Below, piece by piece: positions 45,021 to 53,033 of a stretch of 64,000 nucleotides of DNA. The stretch is from Brevibacillus antibioticus (GTDB lineage Bacteria > Bacillota > Bacilli > Brevibacillales > Brevibacillaceae). The translations under genes were made by a program, and so were the position numbers. The notes below the pieces were generated by a model. That model was not told the DNA's origin. It saw only the letters and a list, made by a program, of their open reading frames with translations, and searched no databases. Where the stretch lies: NCBI RefSeq assembly GCF_005217615.1, contig NZ_SZNK01000001.1, positions 1,073,501 to 1,137,500 of the forward strand. Direction: 5' to 3'. Each line of letters starts with the position of its first letter. Within the stretch, counting starts at the first letter, position 1.

Positions 45021-45839
45021 ATGCTTCGATCTATGTATTCAGGTATTTCAGGCTTGCGTGGCTTTCAAACGAAGTTGGACGTTATTGGTAATAATATCGC
45101 GAACGTAAACACCGTTGGTTTCAAAAAGGGCCGCGTGATGTTCCAAGATATTTTGAGCCAAAACGTTCAAGGGGCTGGGGCTCCTACAGCAGGTGGTAAG
45201 GGCGGAACTAACCCAACTCAGATTGGACTAGGAGCTTCAATAGCATCCGTTGATACCGTCTTCTCTGCTGGTAGCCCGATGACAACCAACCTGCCAACAG
45301 ACCTTTCTATTGAGGGCGATGGATTCTTTATGGTAAGCCCGGATGATGGAGCCACGATCTATTATACGCGTGCAGGTAACTTTACACGTGATGCCGAGGG
45401 ATACCTAGTGAACTCCCAAGGGATGAAGCTCATGAACTCTGATCCAGGTGCGATTCAGATCAGCCAAAATGACGGGATTGTTTCTTACTCCATCGGGAAA
45501 GACGGAGTTATCACAACCGTAGACGAAACAGGTGCGCTAGACTCTACCAATACCATTGGCGTAATGACCTTCAATAACCCAGGTGGTTTGAAGAAAATTG
45601 GGAACAATCTTTACGAAAACACAGTAAACGCTGGGGCGAATGATGGTGACCCAATGACACCGGTGACGCCAGCTGATGCAAAAGTAAGCATCATTGCAGG
45701 ACAACTGGAAATGTCCAACGTTGACCTTTCTGAAGAATTTACAGAAATGATCGTGGCACAGCGCGGTTTCCAAGCAAACTCTCGGATCATCACGACATCT
45801 GACACAGTACTGGAAGAACTGGTGAACCTGAAACGATAA
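45021..45839 (+). CDS. flgE: Flagellar hook protein FlgE (short form)
   Basis: 272 aa from ATG 45021 after aaaggaggaagtt. Hook/rod family N-terminus 'SMYSGISGLRGFQTKLDVIG' with 'NNIANVNTVGFKKGR', central 'GDGFFMVSPDDGATIYYTRA', and C-terminus 'VDLSEEFTEMIVAQRGFQAN' with 'SRIITTSDTVLEELVNLKR'. The length matches the hook protein of Bacillus, which is shorter than enteric FlgE. It is the structural protein of the hook. Confidence 0.9.
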   Translation: MLRSMYSGISGLRGFQTKLDVIGNNIANVNTVGFKKGRVMFQDILSQNVQGAGAPTAGGKGGTNPTQIGLGASIASVDTVFSAGSPMTTNLPTDLSIEGDGFFMVSPDDGATIYYTRAGNFTRDAEGYLVNSQGMKLMNSDPGAIQISQNDGIVSYSIGKDGVITTVDETGALDSTNTIGVMTFNNPGGLKKIGNNLYENTVNAGANDGDPMTPVTPADAKVSIIAGQLEMSNVDLSEEFTEMIVAQRGFQANSRIITTSDTVLEELVNLKR

Positions 45840-45860
45840 TTTCGTTTAACGGAAAAAAGC

Positions 45861-45890
45861 AGGGGAAGTGTTCAAAGCCTTCCCCAGCTT
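45861..45890 (+). promoter_or_regulatory. Intercistronic hairpin downstream of flgE
   Basis: Stem ggggaag / cttcccc with a 10-nt loop between flgE and flbD; no T-run. Together with the hairpin at 44963 it brackets the flgE message and may protect it. Confidence 0.45.
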
Positions 45891-45910
45891 GATCCGGAAA
45901 GGAGCAGCCA

Positions 45911-46132
45911 ATGATTAAGTTAACTCGGTTTAACGGCTCTACTTTTTATCTGAACATCACTCACATTGAAACTGTTGAAGGAACTCCGGATAGCGTAATC
46001 ACGCTGTTCAACGACAGAAAGTACATCGTGAAGGATTCGGTGGAATCCATCGCTGAACGTGTTCAGGCTTTTTATCATAATGTTCCTCCGGCAACTTCTG
46101 TACCGAAAATGCCGGGTGATTCAAATGAATAG
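45911..46132 (+). CDS. flbD: FlbD/SwrD family flagellar protein
   Basis: 73 aa from ATG 45911, 7 nt after aaaggagcag. The N-terminus 'MIKLTRFNGSTFYLNITHIE' and 'TPDSVITLFNDRKYIVKDSV' is the FlbD signature. In B. subtilis the protein (SwrD) raises motor power through stator function. Sits between flgE and fliL as in B. subtilis. Confidence 0.9.
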   Translation: MIKLTRFNGSTFYLNITHIETVEGTPDSVITLFNDRKYIVKDSVESIAERVQAFYHNVPPATSVPKMPGDSNE

Positions 46133-46147
46133 CGGGAGGCATTAGCG

Positions 46148-46603
46148 ATGTTTCAAAATCGATTGTTTAACATGGCTCTAATCATTATCATCGCGATATC
46201 GCTACTGGGAGTGATCTCGTTTGTGCTCTGGCAAACCTATCTCTCTCCAGCTGCGCAAACATCTTCTACGGAAGAGCAAGAAGTGAAGCCGCTCACGGCA
46301 GAGCAAATGAAAGAGTTCTCCGTTGACACTGGCGAAATTACTACGAACTTGCTGACGAATAATTACATGATTGTACGCTTTAGCATTACGACTGACAGTT
46401 CTGCTGCCAAAACAGAGTTGGAGCAGCGTTTGCCGCAAGTCAATCAAGTGATTATTAAAACATTGGCGGGGTTGACACCAGAAGATATAAAAGGAACTGA
46501 AGGTGTGAACAAGCTGGAAGCAAAAATTATGAATGAAATCAGCTCCCTGATGCAAGAGGGTAAGATTGTTCAAGTAGTGACAACCAAACGCGTCTTGTCA
46601 TAG
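46148..46603 (+). CDS. fliL: Flagellar basal-body-associated protein FliL
   Basis: 151 aa from ATG 46148. Single N-terminal membrane segment ('MALIIIIAISLLGVISFVLW'), acidic linker, then the FliL periplasm-facing domain ('EITTNLLTNNYMIVRFSITT', 'LEAKIMNEISSLMQEGKI'). FliL associates with stators and stabilises motor output. Usual length and position between flbD and fliM. Confidence 0.9.
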   Translation: MFQNRLFNMALIIIIAISLLGVISFVLWQTYLSPAAQTSSTEEQEVKPLTAEQMKEFSVDTGEITTNLLTNNYMIVRFSITTDSSAAKTELEQRLPQVNQVIIKTLAGLTPEDIKGTEGVNKLEAKIMNEISSLMQEGKIVQVVTTKRVLS

Positions 46604-46642
46604 GAAGCGATTATGGTATACATAGCAAGGAGGTGACGACAT

Positions 46643-47638
46643 ATGGCCGAGGTTCTCTCACAGAGTGAGATTGATGCGCTGTTGGCCGCCCTATCTTCGG
46701 GCGAAATGGATGCCAACGAGCTGAAAAAGGAAGAAACTGAACGTAAAGTCAAAGTATATGATTTCAAACGCGCCCTGCGATTCTCAAAAGATCAGATACG
46801 TGGTTTAACGCGAATCCATGAAAACTACGCTAGGCTGTTGACTACGTATTTTTCAGCTCAGCTCCGTACCTTCGTGCAAATTACGGTTGCCTCCGTCGAT
46901 CAATTGCCGTATGACGAATTTATACGTTCTATTCCCAAGATGACCATCTTGAACATCTTTGAAGCTCCTCCGCTGGAAGGACGAATGGTTTTGGAAGTAA
47001 ATCCAAACATCGCCTATACCATGTTGGATCGACTTCTGGGAGGACAGGGGGCGATTCCGGAAAAGATGGGCGCCCTAACGGAAATTGAAACAACGGTGAT
47101 GGAACGCGTATTCGGCAAAGCGCTGGATACTTTCCACGAGGCATGGAAGCAAATCATTGAGTTGGATCCTTATCAGGAAGGTTTGGAGATGAATCCACAG
47201 TTCATGCAGATCGTCTCACCTAACGAGATTGTCGTGGTAATCTCCTTTAGTACCAAAATCGGCGATACAACAGGGATGATCAATCTCTGTTTGCCTCACG
47301 TGGTACTGGAGCCAATCATGACAAAGCTGTCTGGACAATACTGGTTCTCCAAACAGAAGAAAACGCGGGATGAAGAAGAGCGCCTGCGTGTAGAAGAGCG
47401 AGTAAAAGTTGCAAATTTGCCGATTGTTGCTGAGATGGGAACAGCTACGATTACAGTAGGAGATTTCCTGCAGCTACAAAAAGGCGATGTCATTCAATTA
47501 GATCAATCGATCGACAACAAGTTGAAAATTAAAGTGGGTGACCACTTAAAGTTCTTGGGTCAGCCAGGGACACTTAAAGGAAGAGTCGCCGTACAGATTG
47601 ATGAAGTCATAGAGGAGGGGGATGAACAAAATGAGTAG
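46643..47638 (+). CDS. fliM: Flagellar motor switch protein FliM
   Basis: 331 aa from ATG 46643 after aaggaggtgacgac. The N-terminus 'MAEVLSQSEIDALLAALSSG' is the CheY-P binding motif; the middle domain ('YFSAQLRTFVQITVASVDQL') contacts FliG; the C-terminal SpoA domain includes 'MGTATITVGDFLQLQKGDVI'. CheY-P binding to FliM controls motor direction. The end overlaps fliY. Confidence 0.96.
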   Translation: MAEVLSQSEIDALLAALSSGEMDANELKKEETERKVKVYDFKRALRFSKDQIRGLTRIHENYARLLTTYFSAQLRTFVQITVASVDQLPYDEFIRSIPKMTILNIFEAPPLEGRMVLEVNPNIAYTMLDRLLGGQGAIPEKMGALTEIETTVMERVFGKALDTFHEAWKQIIELDPYQEGLEMNPQFMQIVSPNEIVVVISFSTKIGDTTGMINLCLPHVVLEPIMTKLSGQYWFSKQKKTRDEEERLRVEERVKVANLPIVAEMGTATITVGDFLQLQKGDVIQLDQSIDNKLKIKVGDHLKFLGQPGTLKGRVAVQIDEVIEEGDEQNE

Positions 47639-48998
47639 AGATATGCTTTCTCAAGACGAGATTGACGCGCTGTTACGTGCGAACAACTTGGTTGAGGACG
47701 AAGAGGAAGCTGTTTCGGCAGTGAACCAGGATGTTGCCGATTTTCTGTCCCCGTTTGAACAGGATGCACTCGGAGAAATTGGTAATATCTCCTTTGGGAG
47801 CGCAGCTACTGCGTTATCTACTTTGTTAAGTCAAAAAGTTGATATTACAACCCCTACTGTTTCCGTAGTCAATGTCGATGAATTGGAAAGCGAATTCCCG
47901 ATTCCTCACGTGGCTGTCCACGTGGAATATACAGATGGTTTCAAAGGAATTAACCTGTTAGTCATTCGCATGGAAGATGCTGCAGTTATCGCGGATCTGA
48001 TGATGGGTGGAGACGGTAGACCAGCGAGCACTGAAATGTCTGAGCTTCATATCAGCGCGGTTCAGGAAGCAATGAATCAGATGATGGGCTCCGCTGCTAC
48101 GTCCATGTCGACGATTTTCAACCAGTTCATTAATATTACGCCACCAGGCATCGATGTAATGGATCTGGCGCAAGGCAAGGGTGGAGACAGCTTCTCTGAT
48201 GATGACAGTCCTCTGGTGAAGGTATCTTTCCGCTTAAAGGTAGGAGAACATGGCGAACTTATTGATTCAAATATTATGCAGCTTCTCCCTCTTTCCTTTG
48301 CGAAAAAGATGATTGATCGACTGGTTGGAGGTGCAGGGGATGAAGAAGCAGCAGCGGCCCTCATAGATGAGATAGAGATGCCTTCTCTGCCTGCTATGGG
48401 TCTGTCGGCTCCTTCTGTCCAGCCAAGTGTGCAAGAACAGCCACAGGGCCATGTACCGCCTGTAGCGCAGCCGCCACAGGCACAGCAACAGCCGATGTAT
48501 CAACAACCGCCGGGTTACGCACCGCCAATGGGCTACCCAGGACAGCCGCCGATGTATCCTGACGCGTATGGACAACAAATGATGCCACCTGGCTACGCTC
48601 CGTACCCAGGAATGTATCAGCAGCCTCCAATGGCTCCGCCAACACCACAGCATTTCGGAGGTCCTGCAGCTAGTCAGGCGAATGTAGTACCAGCACAATT
48701 TGCTCCACTTGGAGGTGCTCCTATGTATACAGGAGACATACAGAACTTGAACTTGCTTCACGATATTCCATTACAAGTAACCGTTGAGTTAGGTCGAACG
48801 AAAAAGCTCATTAGAGAAATCCTTGACTTGTCCGCTGGATCGATTATACAGTTGGACAAGCTGGCAGGTGAGCATGTAGACATTTTGGTGAACAACAAAT
48901 TAATTGCCAAGGGCGAGGTTGTCGTCATTGATGAGAACTTTGGGGTTCGTGTTACAGACATCATCAGTCAGATAGATCGTGTTCAAAAATTACAATAA
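47622..48998 (+). CDS. fliY: Flagellar motor switch phosphatase FliY
   Basis: 458 aa from ATG 47622, or ATG 47631 which has better spacing from aggagg. N-terminal CheY-binding motif ('MLSQDEIDALLRANN'), then a CheC-like phosphatase domain with two active sites: 'ALGEIGNISFGSAATALSTL' and 'AVQEAMNQMMGSAATSMST', each with E-x2-N. Residues about 265-370 are a P, Q, M, Y-rich linker. The C-terminus is a SpoA/FliN domain ('LHDIPLQVTVELGRTKKLI', 'LDLSAGSIIQLDKLAGEHVD'). It dephosphorylates CheY-P at the motor. The linker is long. Confidence 0.95.
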   Translation: MNKMSRDMLSQDEIDALLRANNLVEDEEEAVSAVNQDVADFLSPFEQDALGEIGNISFGSAATALSTLLSQKVDITTPTVSVVNVDELESEFPIPHVAVHVEYTDGFKGINLLVIRMEDAAVIADLMMGGDGRPASTEMSELHISAVQEAMNQMMGSAATSMSTIFNQFINITPPGIDVMDLAQGKGGDSFSDDDSPLVKVSFRLKVGEHGELIDSNIMQLLPLSFAKKMIDRLVGGAGDEEAAAALIDEIEMPSLPAMGLSAPSVQPSVQEQPQGHVPPVAQPPQAQQQPMYQQPPGYAPPMGYPGQPPMYPDAYGQQMMPPGYAPYPGMYQQPPMAPPTPQHFGGPAASQANVVPAQFAPLGGAPMYTGDIQNLNLLHDIPLQVTVELGRTKKLIREILDLSAGSIIQLDKLAGEHVDILVNNKLIAKGEVVVIDENFGVRVTDIISQIDRVQKLQ

Positions 48999-49034
48999 AC
49001 CAATCAAGAGGGAAGCATTAGGGAGGAGCTATTC

Positions 49035-49397
49035 ATGTCTAACAAAGTTTTAATCGTCGACGATGCAGCATTCATGCGCATGATGATCAAGGAAATTCTT
49101 TCAAAAAACGGGTACAGCGTCGTAGGGGAAGCAAGTGACGGTGCACAAGCAGTTGAAAAGTACAAAGAATTGGGACCTGATCTCGTAACTATGGATATTA
49201 CCATGCCAGAGATGGATGGAATTTCTGCATTGAAAGAAATTAAAAAGTTGGATCCTAACGCGCGCGTGATCATGTGCTCTGCGATGGGACAACAAGCGAT
49301 GGTAATCGATGCGATCCAGGCGGGCGCAAAAGACTTCATCGTAAAACCATTCCAGGCGGATCGCGTTCTGGAAGCGATCAAAAAGACAATGAGCTAA
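49035..49397 (+). CDS. cheY: Chemotaxis response regulator CheY
   Basis: 120 aa from ATG 49035 after agggaggagc. Single receiver domain: acidic pair in 'VLIVDDAAFMRMMIKEILSK', phospho-acceptor Asp in 'DLVTMDITMPEMDGISALKE', Thr/Ser in 'VIMCSAMGQQAMVIDAI', and Lys in 'AGAKDFIVKPFQADRVLEAI'. CheA phosphorylates it; CheY-P binds FliM and FliY. The stop overlaps the next start (TAATG). Confidence 0.96.
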   Translation: MSNKVLIVDDAAFMRMMIKEILSKNGYSVVGEASDGAQAVEKYKELGPDLVTMDITMPEMDGISALKEIKKLDPNARVIMCSAMGQQAMVIDAIQAGAKDFIVKPFQADRVLEAIKKTMS

Positions 49398-50077
49398 TGA
49401 TGATGATCCGGAATGCAGGGGCAAGACTCATTTTAGCCTTCAGTCTGATCCTGTTGCTTTTCGTCTCCTCCCTGCCGAGTACCGCATTTGCGGAAGGTTC
49501 AGTAGCGGATGCGTACAACCAGGGAAAAGTGCCAACTAGCAATGCGCCCGCCGGCAGTGAACAGCCGGCGGCCATTCCGGGCAGCGGAACAGGAAGTATG
49601 ATCGGGTATCTGGTTCAAGTCATCTTTTCGCTTGGCTTTATTGCAGTATTGATCTTTTTATTGCTCCGTTTTCTTGGTCGACGTCAAGGGGCTCAAAGTC
49701 ATGGACCGATTAAAGTGATTAGTGCTACTGCGCTAGGCAATGGCAAAACACTTCAGGTGGTTATGATCGGCGAGTCATTGTACATCGTGGGCGTGGGAGA
49801 AAACGTTCAATTGCTACGTAGAATCGAACCGGGTGAAGAGGTAGATCTGATCTTGGCTGACGCAGAGATCAAACCGATGAAAAGCCCATTCTCGCTAGAA
49901 TGGCTCCCGTTCGGTAAGAAAAAGCAGGCGGAAGAAGAAATCTTGTTTTCTTCTGATATGGACGGCAAAAACTTTCAAGAGCTGTTGCAGGGTCAATGGA
50001 ACGACTTGAAAAATCGTCCAAACCAAACAGAACATTGGAAGAAAGAGCAAGCTCAGGACAGAGGGGACCAAAAATGA
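49397..50077 (+). CDS. fliO: Flagellar export protein FliO (FliZ-type)
   Basis: 226 aa. Start is one of the tandem ATGs from 49397, overlapping the cheY stop; no strong ribosome site, so it probably depends on translational coupling. Signal-like first segment ('ARLILAFSLILLLFVSSLPS'), a linker, then a membrane segment ('IGYLVQVIFSLGFIAVLIFL', about 73-93) and the FliO cytoplasmic domain ('PIKVISATALGNGKTLQVVM', 'EEVDLILADAEIK'). FliO helps assemble FliP into the export gate. The stop overlaps fliP. Confidence 0.88.
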   Translation: MMMIRNAGARLILAFSLILLLFVSSLPSTAFAEGSVADAYNQGKVPTSNAPAGSEQPAAIPGSGTGSMIGYLVQVIFSLGFIAVLIFLLLRFLGRRQGAQSHGPIKVISATALGNGKTLQVVMIGESLYIVGVGENVQLLRRIEPGEEVDLILADAEIKPMKSPFSLEWLPFGKKKQAEEEILFSSDMDGKNFQELLQGQWNDLKNRPNQTEHWKKEQAQDRGDQK

Positions 50078-50835
50078 AATATTTTTTGCAGGTGCTGATG
50101 CTTGTCGCAGTGTTGCTATCCGTACCTGATATGGTCATGGCGGCGCCAGCGGGGACACCGCTTGTTCCGAGCATTGATTTGAAGATAGGGGGCGGAACAG
50201 GAACACCGCAGGAGACATCGACGGCCATTCAGCTGTTACTGATTTTGACAGTACTATCTGTAGCTCCAGCGATTTTGCTTTTAATGACCAGTTTTGCGCG
50301 AATTATCATTGTCTTATCTTTTGTACGAAATGCGTTGGCAACTCAACAAATGCCACCGAATCAGGTATTGATTGCCCTTGCGTTATTTATGACTTTCTTC
50401 ATCATGGCTCCGACACTCGGACAAGTAAACGAAACAGCCGTGCAGCCATTTATGCAAGGAAAGCTAACGCAACAACAGGCATTTGACGCAGCGGTTATAC
50501 CCTTTAAGCAATTTATGGCAAAGCAGACGCGTGAAAAAGATTTAGCACTCTTTCTGGAATATACAAAAGCCGAACGACCAAAATCGATCCAGGATATTCC
50601 TTTGAATGCGCTGGTACCTGCTTATGCCATTAGCGAATTGAAGACGGCTTTTCAGATCGGCTTTATGATATTCATTCCTTTTCTCGTAATTGATATGATC
50701 GTCTCCAGTATTTTGATGGGGATGGGGATGATGATGTTACCGCCGGTTATGATTTCGTTGCCGTTTAAGATTTTATTGTTCATCATGGTGGACGGCTGGT
50801 ATCTCATCGTGAGATCACTTTTGACCAGTTTTTAG
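50074..50835 (+). CDS. fliP: Flagellar export gate protein FliP
   Basis: 253 aa from ATG 50074, overlapping the fliO stop (ATGA). N-terminal signal sequence ('FLQVLMLVAVLLSVPDMVMA'), then the FliP membrane core: 'LLILTVLSVAPAILLLMTSF', 'RNALATQQMPPNQVLIALAL', 'PFLVIDMIVSSILMGMGMMM', and 'PFKILLFIMVDGWYLIVRSL'. It forms the pentameric core of the export channel with FliQ and FliR. Confidence 0.96.
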   Translation: MKYFLQVLMLVAVLLSVPDMVMAAPAGTPLVPSIDLKIGGGTGTPQETSTAIQLLLILTVLSVAPAILLLMTSFARIIIVLSFVRNALATQQMPPNQVLIALALFMTFFIMAPTLGQVNETAVQPFMQGKLTQQQAFDAAVIPFKQFMAKQTREKDLALFLEYTKAERPKSIQDIPLNALVPAYAISELKTAFQIGFMIFIPFLVIDMIVSSILMGMGMMMLPPVMISLPFKILLFIMVDGWYLIVRSLLTSF

Positions 50836-50865
50836 CGACATTCCGAATGCCTCAGGAGGTAGAGC

Positions 50866-51135
50866 ATGACACAAGAATTACTTATGCAGATTGCCCAAAG
50901 CTCTGTTTATACCATCCTGCTGATTTCGGCACCCGCACTTGGGGTCGCCCTACTGGTCGGTTTGATGGTCAGCGTCTTTCAGGCAACGACACAAATTCAG
51001 GAGCAGACACTCGCTTTCATTCCAAAGATCGTGGCCGTATTTGTCGTGATTTTGGCTGCGGGTCCATGGATGCTTCGGGTACTGCTTGATTTTACGATGG
51101 GGATCTTCGGTAACCTTCATCGTTTTGTTGGGTAG
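50866..51135 (+). CDS. fliQ: Flagellar export gate protein FliQ
   Basis: 89 aa from ATG 50866 after aggaggtagagc. Two membrane segments ('VYTILLISAPALGVALLVGL' and 'IVAVFVVILAAGPWMLRVLL') with the signature 'SVFQATTQIQEQTLAFIPK' between them. Four copies wrap the FliPR core. Typical length. Confidence 0.95.
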   Translation: MTQELLMQIAQSSVYTILLISAPALGVALLVGLMVSVFQATTQIQEQTLAFIPKIVAVFVVILAAGPWMLRVLLDFTMGIFGNLHRFVG

Positions 51136-51138
51136 CAT

Positions 51139-51921
51139 ATGAATCTTTTTCTGATGTATCTGCCCGTATTCTTGCTTGTTTTTGTCCGGATGAGTGCCTT
51201 TTTTGTAACGGCACCGTTCTTTTCCATCCGTGGTGTACCGAATCAGTTTAAAATCGGTCTTGCGTTTATCATTGCCGTCATCAGCTTTCAATCCTTGCCG
51301 GTACAAGGCGAGATTCCAATGGATTTGACATTTATTCTGTATGTCATGAAGGAAGTGCTTGTTGGTGTCATTCTTGGTTACATATGTGAAATGATGTTTA
51401 TCGCCATTCAGGTTGCCGGCGGAATGATGGACATGCAGATGGGTCTTGCGATGGCAAACGTGATTGACCCGAAAACGGGTGCATATATCCCGGTGACAGG
51501 TAACTTCAAAAACATACTCGCTGTCCTATACTTTTTCAGTATTGACGGGCATCACATGCTAATACGAGGTGTGATAAGCAGTTACCAGGTTATACCAGTG
51601 GATGTCATGTGGGCTGCTTTCGGAAGCGAAAACGTTATGAATACAGCAGTAAAAACATTTCTAACGATGTTTACGAGTGCGTTTATGATTGCGGCACCTA
51701 TCGTCGTTGCGTTGTTTCTGGTTGATCTCTCTCTTGGTATTATCGCCAAATCTGTCCCGCAGTTTAATATCTTTGTGGTGGGTTTGCCCATTAAACTGCT
51801 TGCGGGCTTTTTACTGCTAATCGTGGTGATGCCTGCGTTCTTGCTGACCCTGAACGGATTGTTTGGGAACATGTTCCGGGCACTTGCAGAAATGATGAAA
51901 TCGCTCGGAGGATCACCATGA
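51139..51921 (+). CDS. fliR: Flagellar export gate protein FliR
   Basis: 260 aa from ATG 51139, 3 bp after fliQ; no strong site, so coupling is likely. Several membrane segments, with 'LMYLPVFLLVFVRMSAFFVT', 'APFFSIRGVPNQFKIGLAF', 'IAIQVAGGMMDMQMGLAMAN', and 'PQFNIFVVGLPIKLLAGFLL'. The single FliR subunit caps the FliP ring. The stop overlaps flhB (ATGA). Confidence 0.95.
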   Translation: MNLFLMYLPVFLLVFVRMSAFFVTAPFFSIRGVPNQFKIGLAFIIAVISFQSLPVQGEIPMDLTFILYVMKEVLVGVILGYICEMMFIAIQVAGGMMDMQMGLAMANVIDPKTGAYIPVTGNFKNILAVLYFFSIDGHHMLIRGVISSYQVIPVDVMWAAFGSENVMNTAVKTFLTMFTSAFMIAAPIVVALFLVDLSLGIIAKSVPQFNIFVVGLPIKLLAGFLLLIVVMPAFLLTLNGLFGNMFRALAEMMKSLGGSP

Positions 51922-53015
51922 ATCAATTAAGGCTTTCTTATCAAGTAGATCTTCAATTTTTTAATGGGGAAAAGACAGAAAAAGCTACGCCCAAGAAAAA
52001 GCAAGACGCACGAAAAAAAGGGCAAGTTGCGAAAAGTCAGGATCTTTCCCCAGCCTTATCTTTGACTGCATTTTTCTTTCTGTTAATGATGCTTGGCTCT
52101 ACCATGCTAGGCACCTTTCAAGATTTGATGCGGGAGTCATTGATTACATACACGACGTGGCAATTAAATGAAGAAAATTTAAAAGTCATGGTGATGCAAC
52201 TCGTATTTGAAGCGATTAAAATTGTAGGACCTATCTTAGGCTTGAGTTTTCTTGTCGCGTTTGCGGTGAACTACATGCAAGTAGGCTGGCATATTAGTGC
52301 AGAGCCCCTTCAAATGAAGTTGGAAAAGATCGATCCGATTAAAGGGGCAAAAAGAATTTTTTCCTTACGCTCACTCGTAGAGCTGCTGAAGTCTTTATTA
52401 AAAATAAGCGCAGGCATATACGTCGCGTACGTCATTTTGTGGAATGCAAAGGAACAAGTTGTACAGCTTTCCTTATTGTCTCTCGGAGCAGTGTTATCGT
52501 TTACTGCCGAAGAGGTGACAAAGCTAGGAATCTATCTCGGGTTATTGCTTTTCATTCTCGCGGTTCTGGACTACGCCTATCAGCGTTATGAGCATGAAAA
52601 GAATCTGCGAATGTCCAAGCAGGATCTCAAGGACGAGCATAAGCAAGCGGAAGGTGATCCGCTCGTTAAAGGGAAGATTCGTGAACGGCAAAGAAGTATG
52701 GCCATTCGCCGTATGATGCAGGAGCTTCCCAAAGCGGATGTCATTATTACGAACCCGACTCACTTTGCTGTTGCCGTTCGCTATGATGCAAGTGCGATGA
52801 GTGCACCGACGGTAATCGCCAAAGGGCAAGACTATCTAGCATTAAAAATAAGGGAAGTAGCGAAAAAGCATCGTATCGTTACCATGGAAAACAAGCCCTT
52901 GGCCCGGGCTCTCTATAGTCAAGTTGAAGTTGGGCAACAAATTCCCGAAGAGATGTTTAAAGCGGTCGCGGAAGTTCTCGCGTACGTCTACAAGCTGCAA
53001 GGGAAAGTGAAATAA
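51918..53015 (+). CDS. flhB: Flagellar export switch protein FlhB
   Basis: 365 aa from ATG 51918. Basic N-terminus 'EKTEKATPKKKQDARKKGQV', four membrane segments, and a cytoplasmic domain with the self-cleavage site 'DVIITNPTHFAVAVRYD' (NPTH). Autocleavage at NPTH lets FliK switch substrate specificity from hook to filament. Usual length; flhA follows 18 bp on. Confidence 0.96.
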   Translation: MNQLRLSYQVDLQFFNGEKTEKATPKKKQDARKKGQVAKSQDLSPALSLTAFFFLLMMLGSTMLGTFQDLMRESLITYTTWQLNEENLKVMVMQLVFEAIKIVGPILGLSFLVAFAVNYMQVGWHISAEPLQMKLEKIDPIKGAKRIFSLRSLVELLKSLLKISAGIYVAYVILWNAKEQVVQLSLLSLGAVLSFTAEEVTKLGIYLGLLLFILAVLDYAYQRYEHEKNLRMSKQDLKDEHKQAEGDPLVKGKIRERQRSMAIRRMMQELPKADVIITNPTHFAVAVRYDASAMSAPTVIAKGQDYLALKIREVAKKHRIVTMENKPLARALYSQVEVGQQIPEEMFKAVAEVLAYVYKLQGKVK

Positions 53016-53033
53016 ATGGAAGGAGGATAACCA

